Below, piece after piece: positions 1 through 8,776 of a DNA stretch of 64,000 nt (its first letter is position 1; each line of letters opens with the position of its first letter). The translations under genes were made by a program, and so were the position numbers. A model generated the notes under the pieces. That model saw nothing but the letters and a program-made list of their open reading frames with translations, had not been told where the DNA came from and searched no databases. The stretch covers positions 1-64,000 of the forward strand of contig NZ_JAIQZC010000003.1 of NCBI RefSeq assembly GCF_020164535.1, read 5' to 3'. This stretch comes from Psychroflexus montanilacus. GTDB taxonomy: Bacteria; Bacteroidota; Bacteroidia; Flavobacteriales; Flavobacteriaceae.

Positions 1-127
1 GACCAGTTGACCAGTTGACCAGTTGACCAGTTGACCAGTTGACCAGTTGACCAGTTGACCAGTTGACCAGTTGACCAGTTGACCAGTTGACCAGTTGACC
101 AGTTGACCAGTTGACCAGTTGACCAGT
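1..127. repeat. 8-bp tandem repeat array (VNTR), cut by left edge
   Basis: The octamer GACCAGTT is repeated head to tail with no visible error: 15 full copies plus 7 bases (121-127). The array begins before the window, so its true size is unknown. On the + strand every frame meets TGA. On the - strand all three frames read the same eight codons and stay open. It lies beyond the 3' end of the permease/peptidase gene. A perfect short-period array is a typical slippage-prone locus. No function can be read from it. Confidence 0.95.
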
Positions 128-251
128 CTTTGTTCTATTCTCTTTTCTCTTTTTACTGAATACTTTTTATAGAACATAGAATTTTAAATTTAGTACTCCA
201 CCACCCAATTCTTCCAAGACTACTCAATAACTCACAAACTCAGAACCCATT
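128..251. other. AT-rich intergenic spacer
   Basis: Non-coding sequence between the octamer array and the stop codon of the permease/peptidase gene. No hairpin, promoter box or RNA gene was recognised. A - strand frame opens at an ATG at 177 and runs into the array, but it is open only because the array has no stop on that strand. Confidence 0.6.
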
Positions 252-3200
252 CTATTCCTCAACCTTCACTTCCATTCTATTATCCCCAGAATTGGTATCA
301 ATCAATTTATTATAGGGATCAATACCTGCTTCAACGGGCAATTCATCAACGACAATCGTAAATTCGTTGGCAATGTCTGAAATCAGATGTTTATTCAAAT
401 AGAGTACATTTTCCTTTTGGATACCGTCTATGCTTTCATCAGTTTCTCCAAACACACCCACTTCAATATAATCTTTAAGAGGTAAAGAGGTGAGCTCTTC
501 TTTTTCTGTTTCCAAAACTAAACTTTCTCCTCTGGCATCTTTGTACTCCTTCTCGCCTTTTTCTGTAGAACGGTACTTCAAAACATTAGCCTGAAAAGTC
601 ACTTCATACTTACCGTTTTCAAGAACTTTGTAAGTTGCTTTATTTACCTTATTGTCATACAAGGTGATGGTTTCAAACATATCTTTTACTAGGTATTGTA
701 GCGAATCTGGGGTGTTTTCTTTCAGGAGATTCACAAATTCAACCGAAGTGGTATAAGGCGGTTCCTGGAAAGCTACCCTATCTATATAAGAGGATAAAAT
801 AGAGTTCATTTTTTCTTCACCTAAGTAATCGCTCATCGCATAAAGCACCAGTGAACCTTTATTGTAATGAATGTATTGCTGGTTTTCATTAAACATTAGC
901 GGCAATTCTTTCTGGCTTTCAAAACGGCGACTTCTCAAATACTTATCCAAAGCATCTTTAAGGAAGCTTCGCATTTGTTTTGCTCCATATTCCTTTTCTA
1001 GGACTTTAAGCGAGCTGTACTCAGACATACTTTCAGAAAGCAATGTAGCTCCGCGCACATTAGCTCCAATGACCTGATGCGCCCACCATTGGTGCGCTAC
1101 CTCGTGAGCAGTCACACTAAAAGGATAATCTACACTTTCATTGTCTTCATCATCTACTTTGGCAATAAAACCAATGGCCTCAGAATATGGAACGGTATTG
1201 GCAAACGACTGCGCAAAGGTCCCTGAGGTCAACGGAAATTCTAAAATACGTAGTTGATTGAACTGGTAGGGACTAAAGTTTTCAGAATAATACGCCAGGG
1301 ATTTCTTGGCTGAATTTACCATTCTCTCAATATTATAATCGTGAGGCTTATGATAAAACACCTGAATATCCACATCCTTCCATTTATCTTCAAAAACTTC
1401 ATACTCTGCAGAATTGAACGCATAAAAGTTCAATATCTTCTTATCCATCTTATAATGGAAATACTTTCTATCGCCATCTTCCCATTCTTTTTGCAGATAG
1501 CCAGGAGCTATAGCAATTTGATTTTTGGACGTCGAGATGGTTGTTTCAAAATCTATCCAGTCGGCATCATCAGAAATGTAGGTATTGCCTAAAGCTGTAG
1601 AATCTAAAGGAGATTTCATACGTTCTTTTGGAGCAAGACCATACTTTTCCCGAGTCTTATTATTTTGAATTTCATACTCACTTCTATAGCCAAAACTTGG
1701 AAAAATTTGATTGTTGATAAAGGTGCCGTTGGTTCGTACTGGAGACCTGGAATTCAAAAGGGTATTGGGCTTATTTTCCATGTCGAAGGTAAATTTTACT
1801 TCCTCCCCTGGGTTTAGACTTTTATCAAATTTGAAAATATCAAAATCATAAAGACTGTCCTTCAAAACGGTTTCTCCTTTTTTATCAAATGCATAAATTT
1901 CTTTATAATCTTTATCATCGCTTAATGAAATGACAACAGAATCAATAGGAACAGACGTCTTGTTCTTCAGAATAAAAACACCTTTTGCCTTCAAATCCCT
2001 TGTTTCAGGAAATAAATCCAAATAGATCTTCACACTGGTTATTCTTGGCTGTTCAAGCTGCTCTAGATAGGCATATTGCTTTTCAAAATCCACCTGAAGT
2101 TGTTCCCGTTCCTTTCCAGAATAGCGCTCGTTTAAGACGTTATCGTTATAATAAATCCAGGAACCAATTCCTAAGAAGATGACCAAACTCATAGCAATAA
2201 TAGAGGCAAATAGCGGACTTAAGTTGTTTTTAAATCGTTCTATCCGTTGCTTTGCTGAGTAAGAAACCCCTCTGCGGTAAAACAGAATGGCTAACAGATA
2301 TAAGACAATAGCTAAAGCGAACCAATAGATACGGTATATGTAAAACACTTTTAGGCCAGGACCATAGCCTGCCATATCAGAATAGGTAGAACCACCGCCA
2401 CTTCCATAACGGAATATACTTTGCTCTATCCCAAACTGAGGGAAAAAAGACAACAGAATAAGAAAAGCCAGAAGTGAAACAAACCCGACAATGTGATTCT
2501 TGATCAGTGAATGAAACAAAAAGGCCATCACTGTCCAGGACAACACCCTCAAATAATCGATGGCAAAAAAACGGAATACATACAACTCCAGCTCAAATGT
2601 GTAATAATCATTATAAATCTGTACACCAACTGCTAAAATCAATGCAAGTATATAAAACGATGCCTGCATTTTGAAAACAGCAATGAACTTGGCTAAAAGA
2701 AACGACCAGTTAGGGAAAGGAGTCACATCTACAAGTTGATTCATATTGGCGCTTTTGGCTCTATTCATCAACATGCCTACTATCAAAAATGTAATGATGA
2801 TCATAAATCCACTGACAAGGCTAGAGGCATTATCTACCATTTCTCGAGTGACAGGATGAGTGGAAGTTCCATAAATAGGGGTCCTCACAGCTAGCGTAAT
2901 AAGCGTAATTAAAATAGTAACAGATGCAAATGAGATAAAGACCCAGTTTTTGAAAATATACCTTGCTTCAAATCGGCTGTGTTTAAAAGCGATCTTCAAC
3001 CAATGTTTGAAATGGTAAGCTTTACTGGCTTCAGGTAATTTTACGCGTATGAGGCTTCCAAAGTTTCTTTTGATAACCCGCTCAGCTTTTCTTTTGAACA
3101 GCCTCAACTGAATAGCTTGCTGATTAAATTTAAATTTGAAAAACACAAAAGCAAAAATCAAAATACTTATTGCAGCCCATAAGATTCTGTTATAAACGAT

Positions 3201-3926
3201 ATAGCCTTCAAAAGGAAGATAACTCGTATTCCTGTCAAAAACAGTCCAGTATTCAGTTTCAAATGCTAAAGCCTGAGCTCCGAGAGGATCAATAAGTGCT
3301 GCCAGAGTTTTGTTGTCGATATCAGCAGTCAAAGTTTGTGCAAAACCCTGTATGATGATCAACACTAAAATACTGATAAATCCGATGAAAATATTTCTCG
3401 AAAAGGTGACAACCGCAAATACAACAGCTCCAAAAAATATCATATTAGGGATAACAAATAGTAGCAAGGGTTGTAGGTAATTCCAAATATTAAAGTCAGT
3501 AAACAAATCTGGATTGGTTCCTGGAAATACACTTCCAAGGTATATGCCTAAGCAGATGAAAAGAATAATGATCAAAACTATACTCAATGCACTTAGGAAT
3601 TTTGCAAAGAGATAACTCGCTTTAGAAATGGGATAAGAATATAAGACCTGATGCATCTCGTATTTAAAATCTTTACTTATGGATGCGCCAACAATAGATG
3701 GTAATAAGAAATACAAAAAGACATTGATGCCACCCAATATATCATTGATGGCAGAAGCTGTGTTTTGATAGGTAGGAGAAGTAGTAGTTACCGTAAAACT
3801 ATCAAAAATTCCGCCTGCTGAAGCCATTAGAATTAAAGCAAACAGAAACATAATACCAGAATAAATGTAAGTTATAGGTGTTTTTAGCCAAGATTTGACC
3901 TCAAACTTGTAGATTTTTGAAAACAT
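252..3926 (-). CDS. ABC-2 type permease fused to M1 family aminopeptidase
   Basis: 1224-aa polytopic membrane protein. Residues ~1-280 and ~320-600 each hold a block of hydrophobic helices of the ABC-2 permease kind. The last ~550 residues form an M1 (gluzincin) peptidase-like domain with HEVAHQWW near residue 938 (HExxH zinc site) and a downstream E in LLSESMSEY as third ligand. The fusion is a known Bacteroidota architecture. The partner ATPase lies 5 bp upstream in the same direction, so the pair should form one transporter. The substrate is unknown; the peptidase domain probably faces the periplasm. The start is an ATG at 3926. Family call is firm, biological role is open. Confidence 0.9.
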   Translation of the reverse strand: MFSKIYKFEVKSWLKTPITYIYSGIMFLFALILMASAGGIFDSFTVTTTSPTYQNTASAINDILGGINVFLYFLLPSIVGASISKDFKYEMHQVLYSYPISKASYLFAKFLSALSIVLIIILFICLGIYLGSVFPGTNPDLFTDFNIWNYLQPLLLFVIPNMIFFGAVVFAVVTFSRNIFIGFISILVLIIIQGFAQTLTADIDNKTLAALIDPLGAQALAFETEYWTVFDRNTSYLPFEGYIVYNRILWAAISILIFAFVFFKFKFNQQAIQLRLFKRKAERVIKRNFGSLIRVKLPEASKAYHFKHWLKIAFKHSRFEARYIFKNWVFISFASVTILITLITLAVRTPIYGTSTHPVTREMVDNASSLVSGFMIIITFLIVGMLMNRAKSANMNQLVDVTPFPNWSFLLAKFIAVFKMQASFYILALILAVGVQIYNDYYTFELELYVFRFFAIDYLRVLSWTVMAFLFHSLIKNHIVGFVSLLAFLILLSFFPQFGIEQSIFRYGSGGGSTYSDMAGYGPGLKVFYIYRIYWFALAIVLYLLAILFYRRGVSYSAKQRIERFKNNLSPLFASIIAMSLVIFLGIGSWIYYNDNVLNERYSGKEREQLQVDFEKQYAYLEQLEQPRITSVKIYLDLFPETRDLKAKGVFILKNKTSVPIDSVVISLSDDKDYKEIYAFDKKGETVLKDSLYDFDIFKFDKSLNPGEEVKFTFDMENKPNTLLNSRSPVRTNGTFINNQIFPSFGYRSEYEIQNNKTREKYGLAPKERMKSPLDSTALGNTYISDDADWIDFETTISTSKNQIAIAPGYLQKEWEDGDRKYFHYKMDKKILNFYAFNSAEYEVFEDKWKDVDIQVFYHKPHDYNIERMVNSAKKSLAYYSENFSPYQFNQLRILEFPLTSGTFAQSFANTVPYSEAIGFIAKVDDEDNESVDYPFSVTAHEVAHQWWAHQVIGANVRGATLLSESMSEYSSLKVLEKEYGAKQMRSFLKDALDKYLRSRRFESQKELPLMFNENQQYIHYNKGSLVLYAMSDYLGEEKMNSILSSYIDRVAFQEPPYTTSVEFVNLLKENTPDSLQYLVKDMFETITLYDNKVNKATYKVLENGKYEVTFQANVLKYRSTEKGEKEYKDARGESLVLETEKEELTSLPLKDYIEVGVFGETDESIDGIQKENVLYLNKHLISDIANEFTIVVDELPVEAGIDPYNKLIDTNSGDNRMEVKVEE

Positions 3927-3931
3927 GCGAC

Positions 3932-4834
3932 TTAAGATTGAGAGTTAATGGCTTCAGTTTCGTCTGCTTTGAGGTGAACAAAATACACATCACTCAAATC
4001 TGGTTGAACTTTTATAAATTCTTCACCAGGCTGAACATCTCCGTAAACCCGAATATTTAAAGAATTGTCTTGATTGTAGTTGGTAGAAATAAGCTTGAAA
4101 TTGGTCTCGTATTTTTCTAAATCGTCCCGATCTATAGTATGCCCCCAAATTTTATCTTCCAGATCCAAAACCGCATCTATAGGTTTTTTATGGCAAAGCA
4201 ATTTACCTCCATTTAAGATAGCCATATCTGTACACAATTCTTTGACGTCGTCTACAATGTGAGTGGATAGAATCACAATATGATTGGTGCCTATTTCCCT
4301 TAAGACGTTCAGGAAACGGTGGCGTTCTGCAGGGTCTAGGCCGGCTGTAGGTTCATCTACAATTATTAGCTTTGGATCATTCAATAAGAGTTGAGCAATA
4401 CCAAACCGCTGTTTCATTCCGCCAGAATATCCAGCCACATGTTTGGTTCTTACATCATAAAGATTGGTGATTTCCAAGGCGTAATCCACAATTTTCTTTC
4501 GTTCTGCTTTGTTGGAAAGCCCTTTTAATTCAGCGAAATAATGAAGAAGTTTTTCTGCTGAAAGTTTTGGATATACTCCAAAGGATTGAGGTAAGTAACC
4601 TAAAACCTTTCTCAATTCCATTTTTTGATTGAGGATATCTATGTCATCTAGATGAATTTCTCCACTATCTGGCTGTTGTAAGGTGGAGATGGTCCGCATT
4701 AATGTAGATTTTCCAGCACCATTTGGGCCGAGTAATCCAAACATTCCAGAGTTGATTTCTATAGAAACATCGTCCAGGGCTTTTACACCGTTTTTATAAG
4801 TTTTGGAAACATTCTGAAGTCGAAGTGTATTCAT
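3932..4834 (-). CDS. ABC transporter ATP-binding protein
   Basis: 300-aa ATPase that should energise the fused permease/peptidase encoded 5 bp downstream. Visible motifs: Walker A LLGPNGAGKSTLM, signature YSGGMKQRFGIAQ, Walker B LIIVDEPTAGLDP, and an H-loop in ILSTHIV. The ~80 residues after the ATPase core are a family-variable tail. The ATG at 4834 gives MNTLRLQNVSKTY, the usual beginning of such ATPases. The frame also opens at a TTG 27 bases upstream, which is less likely. Two-gene operon order is ATPase then permease. Confidence 0.92.
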   Translation of the reverse strand: MNTLRLQNVSKTYKNGVKALDDVSIEINSGMFGLLGPNGAGKSTLMRTISTLQQPDSGEIHLDDIDILNQKMELRKVLGYLPQSFGVYPKLSAEKLLHYFAELKGLSNKAERKKIVDYALEITNLYDVRTKHVAGYSGGMKQRFGIAQLLLNDPKLIIVDEPTAGLDPAERHRFLNVLREIGTNHIVILSTHIVDDVKELCTDMAILNGGKLLCHKKPIDAVLDLEDKIWGHTIDRDDLEKYETNFKLISTNYNQDNSLNIRVYGDVQPGEEFIKVQPDLSDVYFVHLKADETEAINSQS

Positions 4835-4941
4835 TCGTAATAGATTTTGGTTATAAAACAATCATCTATTAGTCATAATTTTGAATAAATGTTACAAACC
4901 AGGATAAAATTGAAATTTCACTTCAGACGAAGTCTTAGAAC

Positions 4942-5943
4942 CTATATATCAGAATCGTCGGCTTCACCTTCGTATTGTGTTGCCTCGGTTCTGGCATCGT
5001 AGCCTATTTCACGTAAGTATTTTGAAAAGATGTCGGTGTACCCGTGAGTACAAATCACCTTTTCACAGCCAGTCGCTTTGATGCTGTTGAGCAAACCATC
5101 CCAGTCGCAGTGATCGCTCATCACAAAACCTTTGTCAATAGCTCTACGACGTCGCGCCCCACGGAAGGTCATCCACCCACTGGCCGAGGCTGTAACGTAA
5201 GGCACCATTTTCCTGATCCAGGTTCCGCCGTGCGCACTTGGCGGTGCCAGAACCAAATTTCCGTTTAATTCTTTTTTGGTAGTGTCTCGGGTAACTCGGA
5301 TGGTTTCTGGGAAATCGACCATTTCTCTAAGGACGTCGGTCATATTTTCGATAGCGCCGTGGGTATAGATTTTCCCTATCTCTGGGTTGAGGTGCTTCAG
5401 AAGTCGCTGGGCTTTACCAAGCGAATATCCAAATAATACTGAGGTTCGTCCTTCCGCTTGATTTTCTGCCCACCACTGGTTGATGTCGCCCATCACTTCG
5501 GCCTGAGGCTTCCATTTAAAGGCCGGTAAGCCAAAGGTACATTCAGTAATAAAAGTATCGCATTTTACAGGTTCAAAAGGAGTGGAAACGCCATCTACTT
5601 CCTCTTTGTAATCGCCTGTAAAGACCCAAACTTCACCTTTGTGTTCCACGCGAATCTGCGAACTCCCTATCACATGGCCCGCAGGATGCAAACTGAATTT
5701 GACATTATTAATAGTGAAGGTTTCTCCGTAAGCTTTGCCTTCCACATCTATTTCCCCCAATCTATGTTTCATGATGGGAATGTTGTTGTGATGCGTGATG
5801 TATTTTTTGTTTCCCCAGCGGGAATGGTCGGCATGACCATGCGATATAATGGCTTTGTCGACTTTACGCCAGGGGTCTAAGTAGACATTGGCTTCAGCGC
5901 AATAAATTCCGTTTTGATTGAACGCTAATAAGGGTTCTTTCAT
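4942..5943 (-). CDS. Ligase-associated DNA exonuclease (metallo-beta-lactamase fold)
   Basis: 333-aa protein of the metallo-beta-lactamase/beta-CASP type. The zinc motif HGHADHSRWG lies near residue 35, followed by PAGHVIGSSQI, FTGDYK and, near the C-terminus, MSDHCDWDGLL and ICTHGYTD. This pattern matches the ligase-associated exonuclease family, whose genes usually sit beside an ATP-dependent DNA ligase and a helicase in a repair cluster. No such partner is present here; the upstream neighbour, 11 bp away, encodes a DUF2807 protein. The repair role is inferred from family only. Confidence 0.82.
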   Translation of the reverse strand: MKEPLLAFNQNGIYCAEANVYLDPWRKVDKAIISHGHADHSRWGNKKYITHHNNIPIMKHRLGEIDVEGKAYGETFTINNVKFSLHPAGHVIGSSQIRVEHKGEVWVFTGDYKEEVDGVSTPFEPVKCDTFITECTFGLPAFKWKPQAEVMGDINQWWAENQAEGRTSVLFGYSLGKAQRLLKHLNPEIGKIYTHGAIENMTDVLREMVDFPETIRVTRDTTKKELNGNLVLAPPSAHGGTWIRKMVPYVTASASGWMTFRGARRRRAIDKGFVMSDHCDWDGLLNSIKATGCEKVICTHGYTDIFSKYLREIGYDARTEATQYEGEADDSDI

Positions 5944-5954
5944 AAAATTTTAAA

Positions 5955-6647
5955 TCACATTTTTTCGATCACCTCTATACTGCCGCCAAGTTTTGTTTTT
6001 TGACTGAGTGTAGATGGATTTCCGTGGATTTCAATTGAACCGCCAGCAGTTACATTAGCATTACAGGTATCAGTCGCATGCACTGTGGCTTCTCCCCCGT
6101 AACTGATGCTTACACTTGTTGTTTCAGAAATTAAGTCATCTCCATCGTAGGAGCCACCAGTTTTTACTTCAATATTCGTTGTTGTTGCTGAACCGATGAG
6201 ACTTACACTTGCGCCGGTCACCGATTTTGCAGATAAATTATTCAGTTTCAATTCGCCACCAATGTAACTGCCCTCAGAAGCAATCAGGCTGATGTTGTCT
6301 TGTTCTACCACTGAAATGAATTCAACTTCAGAACCGTTGCGAACTTTTAGTTCTTCAACTTCTTTAGTATAAACAGTCACCAGAATTTCAGCTTCAGAAA
6401 AAATTTGACCTACAGGTAAACTGAGCTGAAGCTCTCCTTTTTTCACTTCAATATTTACTTTATCCCGTTCAGTTCCTTTGATTTCGACTTTGTTTTCTTC
6501 TGAATTTGTTTCAATTTCAACAAAAAGACCCGTAGACACTCTTATGGAGGTAAAGTCTTTTCCTGGTGAAACTGATTTTATCTGAGCCAATACTGAAGTA
6601 GAGGCCATAAGGAAAAGGAAGGCTATGAAGTTGGTTTTTAATGTCAT
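5955..6647 (-). CDS. Secreted head-GIN/DUF2807 domain protein
   Basis: 230-aa protein with a signal peptide (hydrophobic residues ~5-20, cleavage after VLAQ). The mature part is a repetitive Gly/Ser/Thr-rich beta-strand series with recurrent GGS motifs (VKTGGSYDG, TAGGSIEIHG, KLGGSIEV), the pattern of a DUF2807 right-handed beta-helix ('head GIN domain'). Such proteins are common and uncharacterised in Bacteroidota and are probably periplasmic or surface-associated. A TACATTTG box lies 24 bases before the ATG. The exonuclease gene follows after 11 bp and may be co-transcribed. Confidence 0.83.
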   Translation of the reverse strand: MTLKTNFIAFLFLMASTSVLAQIKSVSPGKDFTSIRVSTGLFVEIETNSEENKVEIKGTERDKVNIEVKKGELQLSLPVGQIFSEAEILVTVYTKEVEELKVRNGSEVEFISVVEQDNISLIASEGSYIGGELKLNNLSAKSVTGASVSLIGSATTTNIEVKTGGSYDGDDLISETTSVSISYGGEATVHATDTCNANVTAGGSIEIHGNPSTLSQKTKLGGSIEVIEKM

Positions 6648-6671
6648 GAGTTTTAAATTAGGTTAGATTCT

Positions 6672-6679
6672 CAAATGTA
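6672..6679 (-). promoter_or_regulatory. Candidate -7 box for the DUF2807 gene
   Basis: Reads TACATTTG on the - strand, matching the Bacteroidota TAnnTTTG element, 24 bases before the ATG. No clear -33 partner. Confidence 0.5.
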
Positions 6680-6748
6680 ATAGATTCTCTCTTGTGGCTG
6701 CATTAAATTTTACCTAAAAGTTCGATAGAGGTATTTTTAAGGTTTCAG

Positions 6749-6756
6749 TATATTTG
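6749..6756 (+). promoter_or_regulatory. Candidate -7 box for lpxH
   Basis: TATATTTG, 17 bases before the lpxH ATG, implies a leader of roughly 10 nt. It is back to back with the DUF2807 promoter, so the 126-bp gap is a divergent promoter region. Confidence 0.55.
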
Positions 6757-6773
6757 AGCCAGATTTAAACTGC

Positions 6774-7532
6774 ATGAAACTTCCCGAGGGCAAAAAAATA
6801 TATTTTTCTAGTGATAATCATTTGGGAGCTCCGACGCATTCTGAAAGTTTGAAGCGTGAAAAAATCTTTATTTCATGGTTGGATGAGATCAAAAAAGATG
6901 CGCATGCTATTTTTTTGCTTGGTGACTTGTTTGATTTTTGGTTTGAATACCGAGAAGTGGTGCCCAAAGGTTTTGTAAGAACACTTGGGAAATTGGCAGA
7001 GCTTAAAGATTCCGGGATTGACATTTATTATTTTGTAGGCAACCATGATTTGTGGATGAAGGATTACTTTAGGGATGAGCTTAATATTCCTGTTTTTCAT
7101 CAACCTCAGGTATTTGAGTTCAATTCTAAAGTCTTTTTTCTTGGTCATGGAGATGGACTTGGTCCCGGAGATAAAGGCTATAAACGGATGAAGAAAGTTT
7201 TTATACATCCGGTTTCCAAATGGTTGTTTAAATGGTTACATCCAGATCTTGGGGTAAGATTAGCCAGACATCTTTCAGTTAAAAACAAACTGATATCGGG
7301 CGATGAAGATGCTAAATTCCTAGGCGAAGAAAATGAGTGGCTTGCCTTATATGCAAAACGAAAATTGCAAACCAAGCACTATGATTATTTCATTTTTGGC
7401 CACAGGCATTTACCTATGGAAATACAGGTAGGAGAAAACTCTACCTATTTCAATCTTGGCGATTGGATTGTGCATTATACATACGGAGTGTATGACGGGC
7501 AAGAGTTTACTTTGGAAAAATTTGAACAATAA
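6774..7532 (+). CDS. lpxH: UDP-2,3-diacylglucosamine diphosphatase (LpxH-like)
   Basis: 252-aa calcineurin-fold metallophosphatase, the expected length for LpxH, which hydrolyses UDP-2,3-diacylglucosamine to lipid X plus UMP at the inner membrane in lipid A synthesis. All metal-site motifs are present in order: SDNHLG (~res 12), GDLFDFW (~47), GNHD (~85), GHGD (~125) and GHRHLP (~207). The D-N-H version of the first block is seen in Bacteroidota homologues. It is a single gene, convergent with tatA, with a hairpin between them. Confidence 0.85.
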   Translation: MKLPEGKKIYFSSDNHLGAPTHSESLKREKIFISWLDEIKKDAHAIFLLGDLFDFWFEYREVVPKGFVRTLGKLAELKDSGIDIYYFVGNHDLWMKDYFRDELNIPVFHQPQVFEFNSKVFFLGHGDGLGPGDKGYKRMKKVFIHPVSKWLFKWLHPDLGVRLARHLSVKNKLISGDEDAKFLGEENEWLALYAKRKLQTKHYDYFIFGHRHLPMEIQVGENSTYFNLGDWIVHYTYGVYDGQEFTLEKFEQ

Positions 7533-7563
7533 AAAACCCTGTATACGAAGTAAACAGAGTTTA
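7533..7563. terminator. Likely bidirectional terminator between lpxH and tatA
   Basis: Inverted repeat AAACCCTGT ... ACAGAGTTT, 9 bp with one internal mismatch, loop of about 10, flanked by an A-run on the left and AT-rich sequence on the right. It separates two convergent genes. Confidence 0.6.
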
Positions 7564-7585
7564 AAATTATAAGTTTATCGATAAT

Positions 7586-7786
7586 CTACTTGATAGATTT
7601 CGATTCGTTTTTAGTCTCGCTAGTTTCGTCTTCTTTGGAGGCATCTTTAAATTCTTTGATACCACTACCCAAACCTCTCATCAATTCTGGTATTTTCTTT
7701 CCACCAAACAAAAGAAGAATTGCAATACCAATGATAACCCATTGCCATGGTCCTACCATTCCCATTATTACATTAAGTGCATTCAT
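7586..7786 (-). CDS. tatA: Twin-arginine translocase subunit TatA/E
   Basis: 66-aa protein with one N-terminal membrane helix (WQWVIIGIAILLLFGGKKIPEL), the conserved FG hinge and an amphipathic helix starting at KIPELMRGLGSGIKEF, then a short charged tail. This is the TatA layout; TatA oligomers form the variable pore of the Tat export pathway for folded proteins. No tatC is in the window. A well-formed promoter (TTTG, 17-bp gap, TAATTTTG) precedes it, divergent from the M23 gene. Confidence 0.92.
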   Translation of the reverse strand: MNALNVIMGMVGPWQWVIIGIAILLLFGGKKIPELMRGLGSGIKEFKDASKEDETSETKNESKSIK

Positions 7787-7802
7787 AACTTTAAATTTGA
7801 TA

Positions 7803-7831
7803 CAAAATTAGTGATAAAAATCTAAATCAAA
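7803..7831 (-). promoter_or_regulatory. Candidate promoter of tatA (-33 and -7 elements)
   Basis: On the - strand, TTTG (7831-7828), a 17-bp spacer, then TAATTTTG (7810-7803). This is the most complete match in the window to the Bacteroidota promoter TTTG-N17-23-TAnnTTTG. The tatA ATG follows 16 bases after the -7 box. Confidence 0.65.
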
Positions 7832-7870
7832 GGTTTATGAATCTAAAACCTACATAAATTAACTTTATTC

Positions 7871-7878
7871 TATCTTTG
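7871..7878 (+). promoter_or_regulatory. Candidate -7 box for the M23-GH3-rfb gene run
   Basis: TATCTTTG, 16 bases before the ATG of the M23 peptidase. It may drive the whole seven-gene run, since internal gaps are between -4 and 21 bp. Confidence 0.55.
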
Positions 7879-7894
7879 TAAGAGTTTTAGTTTT

Positions 7895-8770
7895 ATGGAA
7901 TCACCGAAAAAAGATAAGCGAAAAATTAAGCAGAAACTGCTTCACAAGTACCGTTTGGTGATCTTAAATGAAGATACCTTCGAGGAAAGACTTTCGTTCC
8001 AATTATCTAAGCTTTATGTCATTATTTTAACAGCGATATCTGGATTGCTATTGGTTTCTGGTACAGCGCTTTTGATCGCTTTTACACCCATAAGAGAGTT
8101 TATTCCTGGGTATTCTTCTACTGCTTTAAAAAATAAAGCCACAAGATTGACCATGACTGTAGATTCTTTGACAACCGTTGTTAATAAAAATTCTGCTTAC
8201 TTCCAGTCTATCCGAAATGTGCTTACAGGACAGGTGGATTCTTTAGGCATGGATAAAGTTTACACGCTTGAAGAATCCAAAAAAGTAGATCCTGAATCTG
8301 TAAACCTTTCAGCTTCTCAACAAGATTCCATTTTGAGAGAAAAAGTTGAGCAAGAAGATAAATACAGCTTATTGGAAAGAGCAACTTTCAATACCAATTT
8401 CACCCTATTTCCACCAGTTTCTGGTCGAATTTCTGAAGCCTATAATGCAGAAGAAAAACATTTTGCTGTTGATATTGTCACAGAGAAAAATGAACCTGTA
8501 AAAGCAACACTGGACGGGACAGTTATTTTTGCTGAATGGACAGTAGAAACAGGTAATGTGATAATCATAGAACATAACTTTGGGTTGATCTCTGTATACA
8601 AACACAATGATTCCTTGTTGAAATCTCAGGGGGATCTCGTGACAGCAGGCGAGGCCATTGCAGTTGTTGGAAACACGGGGGAATTTTCCTATGGTCCTCA
8701 TCTGCATTTTGAACTTTGGGTAGATGGTTATCCTGTCAATCCATCAGATTACATCAATTTTGAAGAATAA
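7895..8770 (+). CDS. M23 family (LytM-type) murein endopeptidase, membrane-anchored
   Basis: 291-aa protein with a basic N-terminus (~45 residues), one membrane helix (~46-68), a periplasmic linker and a C-terminal M23 domain. Zinc-site features are HFAVDI (~res 191) and HLHFELW (~269), both intact, so it should be an active glycyl- or DD-endopeptidase on peptidoglycan rather than an inactive activator. It heads a + strand gene run, with the GH3 gene 6 bp downstream and tatA divergent upstream. Confidence 0.88.
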   Translation: MESPKKDKRKIKQKLLHKYRLVILNEDTFEERLSFQLSKLYVIILTAISGLLLVSGTALLIAFTPIREFIPGYSSTALKNKATRLTMTVDSLTTVVNKNSAYFQSIRNVLTGQVDSLGMDKVYTLEESKKVDPESVNLSASQQDSILREKVEQEDKYSLLERATFNTNFTLFPPVSGRISEAYNAEEKHFAVDIVTEKNEPVKATLDGTVIFAEWTVETGNVIIIEHNFGLISVYKHNDSLLKSQGDLVTAGEAIAVVGNTGEFSYGPHLHFELWVDGYPVNPSDYINFEE

Positions 8771-8776
8771 TAATTT

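Noticed and set aside
1-177. Open - strand frame from ATG at 177 through the octamer array
   Set aside because: Open only because the repeat has no stop on that strand in any frame; the upstream leader is AT-rich and protein-like sequence is absent.
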